Positions 37,401 to 47,169 of a DNA stretch of 64,000 bases are shown piece by piece (the stretch's first letter is position 1; each line of letters begins with the position of its first letter). Source of the DNA: Capitulum mitella (taxonomy: Eukaryota > Arthropoda > Thecostraca > Pollicipedomorpha > Pollicipedidae); contig CP099843.1 of NCBI GenBank assembly GCA_030062745.1, forward strand, positions 20,068,997 to 20,132,996, read 5' to 3'. The notes under the pieces are model-generated. The model was not told where the DNA came from and made no database searches. It was given only the letters and a program-made list of their open reading frames with translations. The translations under genes and the position numbers were made by a program.

Positions 37401-40400
37401 ACTAGAAGACTTCTGTCGTCATCAGTTTTTTTAGCCGTCATATGTGTGACGTCAGAACATAGTTGACATAGTTCTGACAGTAGTTCAAGTGTAGTGACAA
37501 CAATGGGTGATGTCAGAACACAATTTTTATTGGTCGCATTTTTACGCTTTTATGTGTATTGCTCGAAAACCGGTGCCGGAATGTGACCAGGAACATTTTT
37601 CAGACCACCGATGTATTTCTGAAAAGCCTAACAAGGCGGGACATTCCGTAAGGGTAGCGCACTTGACAGACCGCGAGGTGGTCTTGAAGCAGCCACGGAT
37701 TGGTGGCCAGTCAAGCCTGGTCTCTGCTGTCGAACTGAGCGGCAATAGCCGGTCCCGCACGGGCCGCGCCCTGCGGCCTCCGTGCCGCCGCTCGCGACAC
37801 AGCAGCCAGGCGTGCCGCGGCGGCCGGCCGCGCGGCGGAAGTGGCCCATTGTTCGGCGGGTCGGCTCCGGCGGCCGTTCGGTACGCGATCGGGCGGCATT
37901 GTGGGCCTCCGCGGCCGAGCCGTGCCCTCTGACCGCCGCCCTCGGCCGGCGCTGATTCAGAGCGGCCCGCCGTCGGCGCGGCCGTGTCGGCTGCCGGCAT
38001 CAGGCTGCCTTGTTTCTGGACGTGCTTCGGTAGATATCAGATTGCCTGGCGCGGTCTGGCGTATGACCAGTTCTCATGCTGTTATTCAAGTGCAGATTAT
38101 AAATGCTTTTGTACGACTTCAGTAAACAGAAAAAATCAGATTTTACGATCGGGCCTAGCCCGGCTGAGTCGTGATACTTTTCTTGTAGACTTGTAACTGT
38201 GTAGTGACTTCACACGGATTGGTACATTTCCACTGCAAGATAGTCAATTATTTTGGAGTTTTGAATTTAAATCCACGTTTACGAAGAGCCAAAATAGATT
38301 TTAATGGGCTTTACGGACTCATGCACTCATGACGTCGTAACCAGAACTAACATTATTCTTCACCGATTGTGGAAATACAGCACGGAGTTAAGACTCCTTA
38401 CTTCAGAATATATTCTTTTCGAGCTGTTCGAAAAATCTATGCAGCACAGAAACACACCTAGAAATTGGAGGGGAAGGTCACGGTGCGAAAAAGGATGTAT
38501 CCGGAGCCTAACGCAACGACGGCCTCTGTACAGAGTGATTGAATCGGCGCGTGCGTAGAACATTAGAGTAGCGCTCATATCAGTCAGAAACTAAGGACCA
38601 AATAAGTCGTTACTCCTGTCGGGGGTCACAGCGCCATGTATTATGCGTCAGATGCATAACTAACGAGGTGCTTTCAGTGTGTTAAATACAAGTAATTAAA
38701 TTAAATACACCCAATTTAATTAAATACAGTACAATTAAATACACCCGATTTCCCCTTTCACCCTTTGAATTAGGGGTGCCAGGTACCTTTCAGAAAGTCC
38801 GCGTAATGTCGTACATACCTTAATTGGTATTTTTACACTCCTCTGCCTTGGAGCTTGTCTTACTTAATAGTGGCAGATAATCCTCAATTATATTCTTGTT
38901 ATTTTTGTCCGTTTACAGGAAGAATGGGAAAAGGAATTAGAAAAGCTCACTGCCAAGTTTGAGAAGGACATGAGCAAGCGAAGAAGTAAAGATGATGTGA
39001 AGGTCCTTACAGTAAAACATCTGAAAGAGAAGGAAGAGTTTGAGAAAAACATGACGATCAAGAGGGAAAAGAAGAAGGAATCGGTGACCCGGAAACTGCT
39101 TGAGCACGAAAGGTTTGTTCCTAAACGCAGAAAATGTTATGTAAATGTCAGTAACAATTGGCATGCCTTCCTTTGGCCGTTTTTCATCATTTTTTCATTT
39201 TGTGTTCGAAGGTAACTGAGTGTTTCCAACAGGTTGCATATGTCTTCAGTAGGTTTACGATTTTCCAGTATTTGTGATGAGTGTTGGGAATATAGTCAGT
39301 GGTATAAAAGAGGCTTCCGGTGAGGTTTCCGGCGGTCACCAGGTGTTTTGTTATCAGCTGTTGTTTTTTGCTGTGAACACCTGGCAGAGTACGTCCGGAC
39401 ACAAATCGCAGAAACATCGTATAATTAATCACAAGTGAAGAAGATAAGAAAGCTAAATAATTACAGAAATTGTCCTAGCGCGTCCTCATTATTGCTCTGT
39501 AAACGCAAATACTTATAACACAGCAGACCGTTTCCGAACTATTAACATTCCCCGCCCGTCAACTTCGCCAGAGCGGCCACGGCAGCGCTGGTGGACAAGC
39601 AGAGCAAGGAGATGATGTCGCTGATCAATGAGCGCAAGATCGAGCACATGATGAGCCACATGGGCGAGGAGCGTGAGGAAGACGTTCCCGAGCTGCACGA
39701 GTACCCCACCCAGCCGCCTCCTCCGTCTCCCGCCACCATCGGCAAGATCGAGATCTACGACGACCCGGAGGTGTTCAGCGAGGTGGACCAGCTGGCCATT
39801 CAGGTGGGCGTTGCCGCGGGGCACGGAACAGTCGTACTTCGCAGACGGTTAGCACAGTGCTGTCTGCGATGAGAAAAAAATGAGCGATTGTTGCTGGGAC
39901 AACGCTTTGTCGTCTACAAAGCAAAAGATGTGGGTCGCCCTGGCGTTCCTCAGACGCCCGATTTCCGACAGCAAATGGCAGAAAATAGCTGGCGGCGTTT
40001 TCGTGTGATTGCGATGCCACAGTCCGTCGCCGGGGCTCCATTGTCGTGTCACGGCTCCTGGTAAGTAAGCCGGTGAATTATGATTCACCCCGGGAAGTAC
40101 TTCAGCTCTCGAAACAATTAGCCGTGCGGTACAGTAGGTGTCTTCTCCTCGCATTCAGCATTTCTTCACGAAGTGACAAGAGTCTTTATCTTCCACGCGA
40201 GAGGTAAATCTTAAATCAAACGGTGTCATCTCTGATTGCCTACATCGCAAGCGCGAGGCCCCGCTGCGATCTTCTGTGCACGAAGCGTGTTAAATAGCGA
40301 CTTTCGGCTACCGTGCACAGACCTCTGCGACCCCGTCGTTTCACCGACGACCCATTGACCTCGTGCCTGACCCCTGGCGCTTCTGACTGCTCCAGGTGGC

Positions 40401-43400
40401 CCAAGAAGACCAGAAGACGTTCACGGACCTGATCCGCCAGCTGTTGGGGAACTACACCTCGGACGTCGAGAAAGCCCGGTGAGTTGAATCTCTGCCCGGG
40501 ATCGGCGATGATATTGTATGGTATCCGAGAGGAGGCTTGCTGAAGGTGGTGCTGCCCCACGTCAGGAAAAAAGCAGGAACAAGTGGGTGGAGAGGTAGAT
40601 AGAGAAAAAGATAGAAACCAATAGAAACATTTTTTTCTTAACTTTGCCCTGGTAGCGTTAAAAGTGTTTTTAAATGCATCAAGCAGCGATAAGAGTGCGT
40701 ATATGTCACGTGAAGAGTGGCAGGATGTGTCTTTTCAATGTTTGCATGTATTCCCACTCTTCTTGGTTCCATCGCTGTTAAAAAGCCTTTACCGAAGAAT
40801 GTTTCCGGATCCCAAAAGATGGTTCCGGTATGTTCGATTGCAGGCACGCTGATCCTGTGTTATTTCTTTCAACTTGTTACACCATAGCGGGTGATGAACT
40901 CTCACTCTGTGGCGTACTGCATGTGGACCATTTTGTCTCTGCAACACACCCCGAGCAGTCCACTCCGCAGCGGGCCAGCAGGCCCGATTTATAATCATCT
41001 GAAATCCTTTTTTCAGAACCATCTTCCGCTGGATCACGGTTAAGAACTTGAACCAGATGAACTTCGAGGACGGTGTGCGTACCGACACACCCATGGGGCT
41101 GCTGCGCGGCATCAAGTACGGCACCGAGAGTTACCACGTGCTGTTCAAGCGACTCTGCAGGTAGGCGGGAGACTGACATCACGGAGAACACGGCTGACGG
41201 GGCGGTACGGACAATTCATGACTTAACCTGAAGGAATTTCATTATATTATGAACGATAACTTTGCGTTTGTTTTGTATCCTTTGTTGTTTTTCTTGACGC
41301 CAGTCATAACCGCCTTTGTGTGGGATATTTTTGTTTTTACGAAAAGAACTCTGTGCACAAAATAGTGAAAAACTCTCGATCAGCAATTTCTTCTCTCTGG
41401 TCATGCCTGAATTTGCACCATATTGTCTGCCCTGTCTCATTGTGTCCCGTTCGCAGCTACGCCGGTCTGCACTGTGTGGTCATCAAGGGCTACAGCAAGT
41501 CAGCCGGCTACCAGCCTGGCGTCAAGTTCGAGGACAACCGCTTCCGCAACTCGTGGAACGCGGTCTATGTGGCCGGTAAGTGTCCTGCGGAGACCACGCC
41601 GCGTGACTGTTGGACGAATCGACGCAGAACGGACGCGACATACGAAAAAGGAGGGCCACTAACACAGGACACAGCCAAAACAGATGTTTTAGTGACCAGA
41701 CCGTCATGGTACGGACATTGCATACGGAAGACTCGATGTACAAGCATGAACCAGGCACACAGGAGCCGGCGGCCCTTTGGGTCACCGTCACCGGTCGCCA
41801 GTCGCCTGTGGATTGTTCTGCGCCCGCCACCGGGCTCACGGCTGGATTGGCAGGCCGTTCTGGCTCAGATGTGTTACCGGTCGGCCTGTTGGACCACTCT
41901 GTAAGCCGGTCACGAGTGATGGCTGCGTCGGGCCGATCGTGTCACGAATGTGCTCGGCTGTGTTTTATGACCATGACTTCATGATTGGCGCGACCTCTCG
42001 CAGTCCGCGGCCGTGAGTCATGCAGTATTTGCGATGCAGCCAGTGGGCGAATGTCACGCCGTGACGTGGTACGTGATGGCATTCGGTGCCACCGTGTAGG
42101 TATAATGTTCTTCTCTCCGAGAGAGATTCGTAACTCCCGGCGCCGCCCCGCACGTGCTGTAAAGATACGGCACTGACTGACGCATGTGTTACGATTGTCA
42201 GGCGCCTGGCGTTTCGTCCAGTGTAACTGGGGTGCCCGACACCTGGTCAACGCCAAGGAGGTGCCCAAGCCGGGCAACAAGAACAAGTCGGACAGCTTAA
42301 GGTGAGGAGCGCGGTATCGGGTAAGGGAACAAGCAAGAATGATGGGTCGATCGACATGTTTGAGTATTTTACGTCGTCAGTGCTGCTGAACCAAGGCAAA
42401 CACATTGCAAATCAGCGTTTTTAAACCAAGCTATGAAGCCTTCAAACAACTGGAACTTAAGGTAGGTATAATCCTTCGTGAGGAAAAATACTGAGGTAAA
42501 AACAGAAGAAAAAGCGTCTCACAACGGAGCTGGGTTCAAAGATATGTGATCCGTGCAATCGCTGTGGTACGTCACGACCTGTATGAGAGATAGCACTGGT
42601 TGTACGCCACCACGACTCACCCCCAGCGTGTGCTATGTTTGCGACTCTGTTAGGTTAGGGCGAAACACTATGAAAGATAAGGACATGTTTGTGTACTTTA
42701 TCTGCATTGAAACATGATTAAATGGCTTTCACTGGTAAAACACGTTCAGGTTAAGTCCTGTTTGACTCTTTCCTTCACTGAGCCTCCGATTTTTGTTACC
42801 GCAAATGTGCATTAGCCGATCATTAACGCTGTGGGCATGACTATCGCTGAACATTTCGCTTCATTTTTTTCATTTTTGGGGTACACAGCTTCAGGCAGCG
42901 CGCGGACGTGCTTTTTAACTTCTCACGGTTGACTTTGCCGCGGTGACTGCGTTGCAGGTACGAGTACGACGACCACTACTTCCTGACAGACTCCAAGGAG
43001 TTCATCTACGAGTTCTTCCCGCTGCAGCCGGAGTGGCAGCTGCTGCGACACCCCATCACGCTGCAAGAGTTCGAAGAGCTGCCGTTCGTCCGCTCCCTGT
43101 TCTTCCGTTACGGCCTGTGCTTCCCGGACGAGGACACCAAGGCAGTCATGCACACTGACTCGACAGGTGGGGACGGACGCCCGGCGCCCTCCGGACCGCG
43201 GCAGGAGAGCTCTGCAGATGGCGCTGACGGTGTGTCAGCTGGCCTGGTGATGTGCGATCTCTCCGTCTGCCGCCCTGATGTGCTCCCGTACCGATGACGT
43301 CTGTCAGCTGGGTGGCATCGTGTTTTTTTTCGTGTGTAAAAATCTATCCCGAAGGCTCTGCGAGAGGGATGTTTGGAATGCTGATATGTCTGACATGTTG

Positions 43401-45899
43401 CCTGTTCTAACCACAGTCAGAAAGGTCCCCTACTGGCGGGTTCGCAGCCAGCAGGGGGCGTTCCACCAACTGAGCTGCCGATCACGGCAGCTCTGTGCTT
43501 GCTTCCGTTATAGTGTCGTCTGTCGTGGCCGCTGATCAGTGTGTCATCTGTATGACGCTTTGGGTACTGATGTTAAAACATATACAACTGTCGAATTTGA
43601 TAATGCTGGTTCAGTGGATGCACGTTTTGACTATGGATTGGAGGCTAGTTATCCCTAGCCGTGGGGACAAGGGGACAACAAACCCGAGTTTTGATTGGTG
43701 TACCTGTAACTAGCAGTTTGAATAGTTTATTTTCCGAGTGCCCAGTGTGTATGTGTGGTTTTTTTTAATGGCTTCAGCAGCACACCACCGAAATGCACCA
43801 GTACAGCCGTGGAGACTTGCCTGCTTCCGACTTCTCTTTCACCCGACAGTGTCTGACGTGACCAGTAACGTTGTGCTTGATGTTACCTCGTGCCAAATGA
43901 CGTTTCGAAAGGACGCGACGGTATGTGAGTCGGTGCGTTCATCTTACTCCCCTCGCTTCGCTTGCAGGTGCCGCCACCATCCGGATCGGCATGCCCACCC
44001 ACATGCAGTCGTCTCTGATCTTCCACTACAACCTCAAGTTTTACGACAACGACGGCGACACCTACGATGGCGTCAGTCTGAAGCGCTTCGTCATGCAGGT
44101 AGGCTCCAGTGGGGGACGATCATGAGCCGAACGTCTGGGCGCAGATACGGCTTCCAGCCCGTGACCAGTTCAGGTGTGTTTATGGTGGCTTGAGCTGAGG
44201 AACGTTGATGATCTTCGTGAATAAAATATTAAATTGATTTTGATGCCGAGTGTTGAATTCGGAATGCTTGCGTGCCGTAGAAATCAAAGTTTTCTTTCGA
44301 ACTGAATCCCGAAGGAAAAGTGAAACTAAAACTCGGCATAATCTGTAATGAGCACGTACGCGGGAGGTACATAAACTGCTCAGACGTGTCACCGGATTCT
44401 CTGGAGGTGTGATATGTTTGAGGGCGGGCGCTAGCGGTCATTTTTCCGCTCGTCAGTCGGCACCGACAGTATCGCTCGTTCGGCGTCTGTGTCTCCGTCT
44501 GTGTTACACATCCCGTCCGTTTCGATTTCACTCGTCTGCTTTGTCTTCCTCACCGGGTGGCCTGTTCCAGTCGGTGGTCGGCAACATGGTGGCGTTCCGG
44601 GTGCACGCGCCCACCAGCGGCGCCCTGCTGCTGGACATCTTCGCCAATGCGGTCACGCCGCGCGAGTACCTGACCGGCGAGCCGATGAAGTTCAAGTCGG
44701 TCTGCAAGTTCAAGATCGTCTGCCGCGACCTGCAGACGGTGATGGTGCCGCTGCCGGACTGCGCCAGCGGCGAGTGGGGCCCGATGAAGGCCAACAGGTG
44801 AGGGCCACGGAGTCGGCGCGGGCAGCAGGAGCGGCTCGCAATTCCGGCTGCGTCATGGGCACAGGGTCGTGATCTTACTGCCGGCCACAGGAATCAACAA
44901 ACCCGCGTTGGTCCCGTCTTGAGTTGCGAAAGACCTGCGCTTTTCCTGACATTTTTGTCAACTGCTTGATGATAGCAGTACGCATACTGGCATTGCGTTG
45001 GGATGCCACCAAAACTGTGACATCATATAGGTCTGTGCTGTGGTTTTTGGCCACTGCCAGTAATTATGTCATAGTCGACCTTTTAACTTTCACCTGAAAC
45101 GACATTTTCATTACGTTTAGATAAAAAGAATGGTCTCCAAATTCGGTCCAGCTGCCACGTAATTTTTTTGCGATAGAAAACTGCAAGTATAGAACTTTAC
45201 TTGAAATATAGTGTATGACATAAGTCCAGTCTCGTTTTGTGCGACAGAAGAGCATAGTATTTCTTTTCGGCTTCAGTCAGCATTACTTGAAACAGATGCC
45301 TGGTTTTATCTCAACGCTGACTCTTCGCGCACGCGGCTCCCGACCTGTTGTTCATATCTTCACTAGGACCCTCAGTGTCAGCCTCAAGACAGGCCGGCCG
45401 CCCAAATCCTTCAGTCGGTTCGTCATGTCGCCAGATTCCTGTTAGAATCAGCGGTGGCAGACACGTGACCGAGTGCGGCTCTGTTCGTGGACTGTTCGTT
45501 ACTAGCCGCCGGGGCTGCGGCTGGCACCGCGGTGGCGGACATGTCACCAACTCACCGTCCCTTGTCCTCAGGCTGTTCGGCCTGATCCCCGTGACGCACC
45601 CGGACGCGCTCATCTTCTGTAACCGCGAGCTGGAGGTGCAGTTCCGCATGTCGCGGCCGCTGACCGACTTCATGGCGACCCTGCACCGCAACGGCACCGA
45701 GGAGAAGCGGCTGGGCAAGTACGTCAGCCACAGCGTGAGCGGCGAGCTGGTCACCTTCCGCATCAGCTTCCCGGAGGAGGGCCAGTACGGCATGGACGTC
45801 TACACGCGCGAGGTGCAGCGCGGCGAGCACGAGTCCAGCGAGAAGCAGCTGCTCACCCACTGCTGCAAGTACCTTATCAACTCGTCGAAGAAGAACTGA
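15891..45899 (+). CDS. hil: Hillarin: LIM and transglutaminase-like (KY family) protein, 12 coding exons, 807 aa
   Basis: Twelve exons join in phase at GT-AG sites to 2424 coding bases: 15891-16430, 30818-30934, 38919-39112, 39572-39803, 40396-40478, 41017-41160, 41457-41575, 42202-42301, 42958-43166, 43968-44098, 44571-44797, 45572-45899. Order: LIM domain (1-75), linker, charged coiled coil (about 181-310), proline-rich segment, transglutaminase-like core (about 362-500), then beta-rich KY-type C-terminal domains. Length is close to the roughly 800 residues I recall for fly hillarin. The family is linked to the cytoskeleton: KY at the muscle Z-disc, hillarin in neural and cytokinetic settings. 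The triad positions are Thr425, Asn468 and Gln483, so enzyme activity is unlikely. The start ATG has A at -3. Intron 1 is 14.4 kb and intron 2 is 8.0 kb. Confidence 0.95.
16740..18239. other. Hillarin intron 1, proximal part
   Basis: No exon was seen. Between about 16750 and 17045, AT-rich sequence with repeated ATTCGGATATTC/GAATATTCG motifs resembles hAT-derived MITEs, but its ends and flanking duplication do not match well enough to define an element. Confidence 0.35.
18240..20110. other. Long GC-rich, CpG-dense block in hillarin intron 1
   Basis: About 1.9 kb of very high GC. It includes a degenerate 10-bp repeat of TTCGGGTCCG type at 18590-18740 and GGC runs near 18795-18930. Long open frames in several phases on both strands reflect composition. 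It may be an internal promoter or CpG-island-like region for a shorter hillarin transcript lacking the LIM exon; there is no direct proof. Confidence 0.4.
20111..25850. other. Hillarin intron 1, central part without recognised genes
   Basis: Mixed-composition sequence with normal CpG content. A small ACGTA tandem lies at 20993-21012. I could not support exons or mobile elements in it. Confidence 0.4.
27481..28595. repeat. 31-bp minisatellite, about 36 copies
   Basis: The unit CCGTCTCACGCGTCACATAC plus CCAAACTGCAG is 31 bp, with 28-bp variants lacking ATA and C-to-T or G-to-A variants. The variant pattern itself repeats (blocks 244 bp and about 153 bp apart), showing segmental duplication of the array. 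The consensus has no stop in any forward frame, so 400-570 codon open frames cross it; these are by-products of the repeat. It lies in hillarin intron 1. Confidence 0.95.
28600..29390. other. GC-rich block in hillarin intron 1
   Basis: CpG-dense sequence next to the 31-bp array, with several overlapping open frames on both strands and no domain that I recognise. A similar smaller block lies at 25860-26410. Confidence 0.4.
29400..29610. repeat. Short tandem repeat containing three TGACGTCA sites
   Basis: Units of 28-35 bp built on GTCAGACGGGCCCGGTTGATG recur five to six times. Three contain the perfect palindrome TGACGTCA (29500-29507, 29559-29566, 29587-29594), the cAMP-response element that binds CREB/ATF factors. 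Confidence 0.75.
30043..30126. other. Hairpin: two perfect stems around a 14-nt loop
   Basis: The outer arms TGTTTCGCAG and CTGCGAAACA (30043-30052, 30117-30126) and inner arms AATGGGACTACAAAG and CTTTGTAGTCCCATT (30060-30074, 30089-30103) are perfect complements separated by unequal bulges of 7 and 13 nt. It lies in intron 1, about 700 bp upstream of exon 2. Confidence 0.75.
30818..30934 (+). CDS. hil: Hillarin exon 2: coiled-coil start (aa 181-219)
   Basis: Acceptor CTTTTCACCAG, donor AAG|GTACGT, 117 bp, phase 0 at both ends. It encodes DKAEQEELERIHREEED and on, nearly all charged and helical. Being symmetrical, it could be skipped without a frameshift. Confidence 0.92.
31365..32575. repeat. 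Interspersed repeat, copy 2
   Basis: Shares collinear blocks with 8660-9275, but with about 600 bp of extra sequence between 31715 and 32340. CpGs are retained here at sites lost in the other copy. It lies in hillarin intron 2. Confidence 0.6.
32576..34019. other. Intron 2 stretch without recognised genes
   Basis: A run of 12 C lies at 33009-33020, next to GGGGATCCGAACCCCCGACC, whose reverse complement looks like a tRNA B-box or tRNA-derived SINE fragment. No full tRNA fold was found. No exon was seen. Confidence 0.35.
34020..34640. repeat. AGGTCA-rich interspersed repeat, copy 1
   Basis: Aligns by eye with 57905-58800 in the same orientation. Shared blocks include GGTTTGAACCATTTCTT, GGCTTGTTGGTGC, CACTAAA-GACGAC, TGAAATAACCTTAGG and GGTCACCGTGATAGAAGC. 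About 25-30 percent diverged. The class is unknown; no coding capacity was seen. Confidence 0.65.
35089..35500. mobile_element. hAT-type MITE, 412 bp, with perfect target duplication
   Basis: The terminal inverted repeats CAGGGGCGTCAATTT and AAATCGACACCCCTG match at 13 of 15 bases. Exact 8-bp duplications GTTAGAAT flank it (35081-35088 and 35501-35508). It contains a TATGTGTGCATG microsatellite and a GATAGAAAGATAGG tract. It has no coding capacity, so it would depend on a hAT transposase from elsewhere. It lies in hillarin intron 2. Confidence 0.88.
35870..36310. other. GC-rich block with GGCAGC/GGCGGC repeat in hillarin intron 2
   Basis: A GGC/AGC-rich core at 36143-36212 would read as Gly/Ser repeats in one plus frame. 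The acceptor-like GTTCCGCCTCAG at 36115-36126 is present, but no strong donor in a compatible phase was seen. It could be an alternative exon, but composition alone explains the open frame. Another GC block lies at 37740-37990. Confidence 0.3.
38919..39112 (+). CDS. hil: Hillarin exon 3: coiled coil (aa 220-284)
   Basis: Acceptor TTTTGTCCGTTTACAG, donor AG|GTTTGT. It encodes EEWEKELEKLTAKFEKD and on to LLEHER, a continuous Glu/Lys-rich helix. It ends in phase 2. Confidence 0.93.
39572..39803 (+). CDS. hil: Hillarin exon 4: end of coil and proline-rich linker (aa 284-361)
   Basis: Acceptor AACTTCGCCAG, donor CAG|GTGGGC. The first A completes Arg284. It encodes ALVDKQSKEMMSLINERK, then a YPTQPPPPSPAT proline stretch that may bind SH3 or WW partners, then KIEIYDDPEVFSEVDQLA. 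Confidence 0.93.
40396..40478 (+). CDS. hil: Hillarin exon 5: entry to the transglutaminase-like core (aa 362-389)
   Basis: Acceptor GACTGCTCCAG, donor CCCG|GTGAGT. It encodes VAQEDQKTFTDLIRQLL and GNYTSDVEKAR, the helix that precedes the transglutaminase fold in the KY family. Phase 0 in, 2 out. Confidence 0.92.
41017..41160 (+). CDS. hil: Hillarin exon 6: transglutaminase-like core with Cys position replaced (aa 389-437)
   Basis: Acceptor CCTTTTTTCAG, donor TGCAG|GTAGGC. It encodes TIFRWITVKNLNQMNF and LLRGIKYGTESYHVLFKRL. Aligning GIKYGTESY with the GVCQGY-type motif of active KY-like proteins puts Thr425 where the catalytic Cys would be. Confidence 0.93.
41457..41575 (+). CDS. hil: Hillarin exon 7: core with His position replaced (aa 437-477)
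   Basis: Acceptor CCCGTTCGCAG, donor GGCCG|GTAAGT. It encodes YAGLHCVVIKGYSKSAGYQ and NRFRNSWNAVYVAG. The HAWNAV motif of active relatives reads N468-S-W-N-A-V here, so the catalytic His is Asn. The GYSKSAGY signature of the family is intact. Confidence 0.94.
42202..42301 (+). CDS. hil: Hillarin exon 8: core with Asp position replaced (aa 477-510)
   Basis: Acceptor ACGATTGTCAG, donor TTAAG|GTGAGG. It encodes AWRFVQCNWGARHLVNAK. The V-D-S/T-x-W-G motif of active relatives reads V-Q483-C-N-W-G, so the catalytic Asp is Gln. Confidence 0.93.
42958..43166 (+). CDS. hil: Hillarin exon 9 (aa 510-580)
   Basis: Acceptor CTGCGTTGCAG, donor GACAG|GTGGGG. It encodes YEYDDHYFLTDSKEFIYEF, FFPLQPEWQLL and FVRSLFFRYGLCFPDED, the end of the transglutaminase-like unit and the start of the C-terminal domain. 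Phase 2 in, 1 out. Confidence 0.94.
43968..44098 (+). CDS. hil: Hillarin exon 10 (aa 580-623)
   Basis: Acceptor GCTTCGCTTGCAG, donor ATGCAG|GTAGGC. It encodes AATIRIGMPTHMQSSLIF and HYNLKFYDNDGDTYDG, a beta-rich segment of the KY-type C-terminal region. It ends in phase 0. Confidence 0.93.
44571..44797 (+). CDS. hil: Hillarin exon 11 (aa 624-699)
   Basis: Acceptor GGTGGCCTGTTCCAG, donor AACAG|GTGAGG. It encodes SVVGNMVAFRVHAPTSGAL, then YLTGEPMKFKSVCKFKIVC and CASGEWGPMKANR. It looks like an Ig-like beta sandwich repeat of the family. Third positions are almost all G or C. Confidence 0.94.
45572..45899 (+). CDS. hil: Hillarin exon 12 and stop (aa 699-807)
   Basis: Acceptor CCCTTGTCCTCAG. 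It encodes LFGLIPVTHPDALIFCNRE to LINSSKKN, then TGA at 45897-45899. The segment repeats the strand pattern of exon 11 (SGELVTFRISFPEEGQYGMD), consistent with a second Ig-like unit. Confidence 0.95.
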
Positions 45900-47165
45900 G
45901 CGCCCGCGGACGTGCGTGCGCGCTGCGCCGCCGGGCGGGACCGAGCCAGTCGTGAGCACGTGCCGCCGCACGCCGTATTGTGACGACCGTGTGGAGGGCG
46001 CCGCTGTGGCGACCAGAGCCTGCTGTGACGCCTGGAGGCCGCTGTGACGCCGGGAGGCCATTGTGACGTTCGCCGACCAGTGTGGCACCCGGGCGTGGGC
46101 CGCGACGTGCGGAATCGGGCGATGGCCGCGGCTTCCGACGATTTATGCAGACCGCTATGACGCCTGGGTACCGGCGTGACGTCCAGGGCCCGCTGTGACG
46201 CCCGGACTCGTTACGACGATCGGAGGTGACTCCGGGGTTCGGTGGGGCGTTCCGATACCGTTGTGATGTCCGGATGTCCGGATACCGCTGTGATGTCCGG
46301 ATACGCCGCATGACCTCCGGTGGCCCGGTGGGTGGAATCTGCGGGACTCACTCGAGCGCCAGCAGCAGAGGACAGCGTTCGCACTTCGGGGCGAGGACGG
46401 CCCCTGCGCCGTTTACTGGAGCCACGAACCGTGCCGGTCTCTGCAGCCGGCGTGGCACAGGGCCGACGCCGGCCAGACAGTCCGGCAGGCGTGCCGCTCG
46501 ACCGGCCGCGGCGACCGTCAGGCTCTCCGGCCGGACAGGACCACGGGAAGTGGCCGCCGGCCCCTCCCCTTCAGGTTTCACCCTCTCCCACTGTTCGAGT
46601 TCCATACGCTTCGATTAACACGCGAACGCTACTGCTAACAGGCGCGGCTGCGATGCGCGCTTGCCAGGTCCTCGGCGCGGCCACCGCGCTCCGCCGGCAC
46701 GTAACGGGACCAACCTGCATGTCCAGTGTGTAACATGTCGATTGCCGCGGATGGTCGCCCCCCCCCCCTTCCATGCTGTGTGTACCGCGAGCTGACCAAA
46801 TTACCGCGCCGGGACGCTTAAGCTGGCGCCGCGTTGTGCGCCTTGTACCGAATGAGCGCATGCCCGCACCCCGCCAGCGGGCGGGGGCAGACCGGGCCGC
46901 CGTCCCCGGCCTGACGCCGCCGTGTTGTTTTGTTAGTGGTAACGCGTCACACGCCGCGACCAAACGTCTGCCGAGATAGGCGGGATCGGCAGTGCACCCA
47001 CGCGGCGTCCGAGAAGTGGGCGCGGAGAGCGCGGCTGCGCCCTGCTCATCTTTTCTTATTTACGAACAGCTGTGGTGAAGGTGAGCGGGAGACTTTATTT
47101 AATAATATTTAATGTAAACTGTTGCTGACTCGTCTTATCAATAAACAGTAACGGTTCAGCGTGAC
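45900..47165 (+). other. hil: Hillarin 3' UTR (inferred)
   Basis: About 1.27 kb, mostly GC-rich, runs from the stop to a poly(A) signal. The first 430 bases contain degenerate repeats of GCTGTGACGCCxGGAGG and CCGCTGTGATGTCCGGATA. A run of 11 C lies at 46758-46768. Open frames here in other phases are low-complexity and not credited. The end is inferred from the signal, not from transcript data. Confidence 0.5.
47140..47145 (+). terminator. Poly(A) signal AATAAA for hillarin
   Basis: This is the first canonical AATAAA I find downstream of the hillarin stop, followed by a GT-rich stretch (GTGACCTTTTGTGATTGTCTG region) that would suit the cleavage-factor element. Confidence 0.55.
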
Positions 47166-47169
47166 CTTT

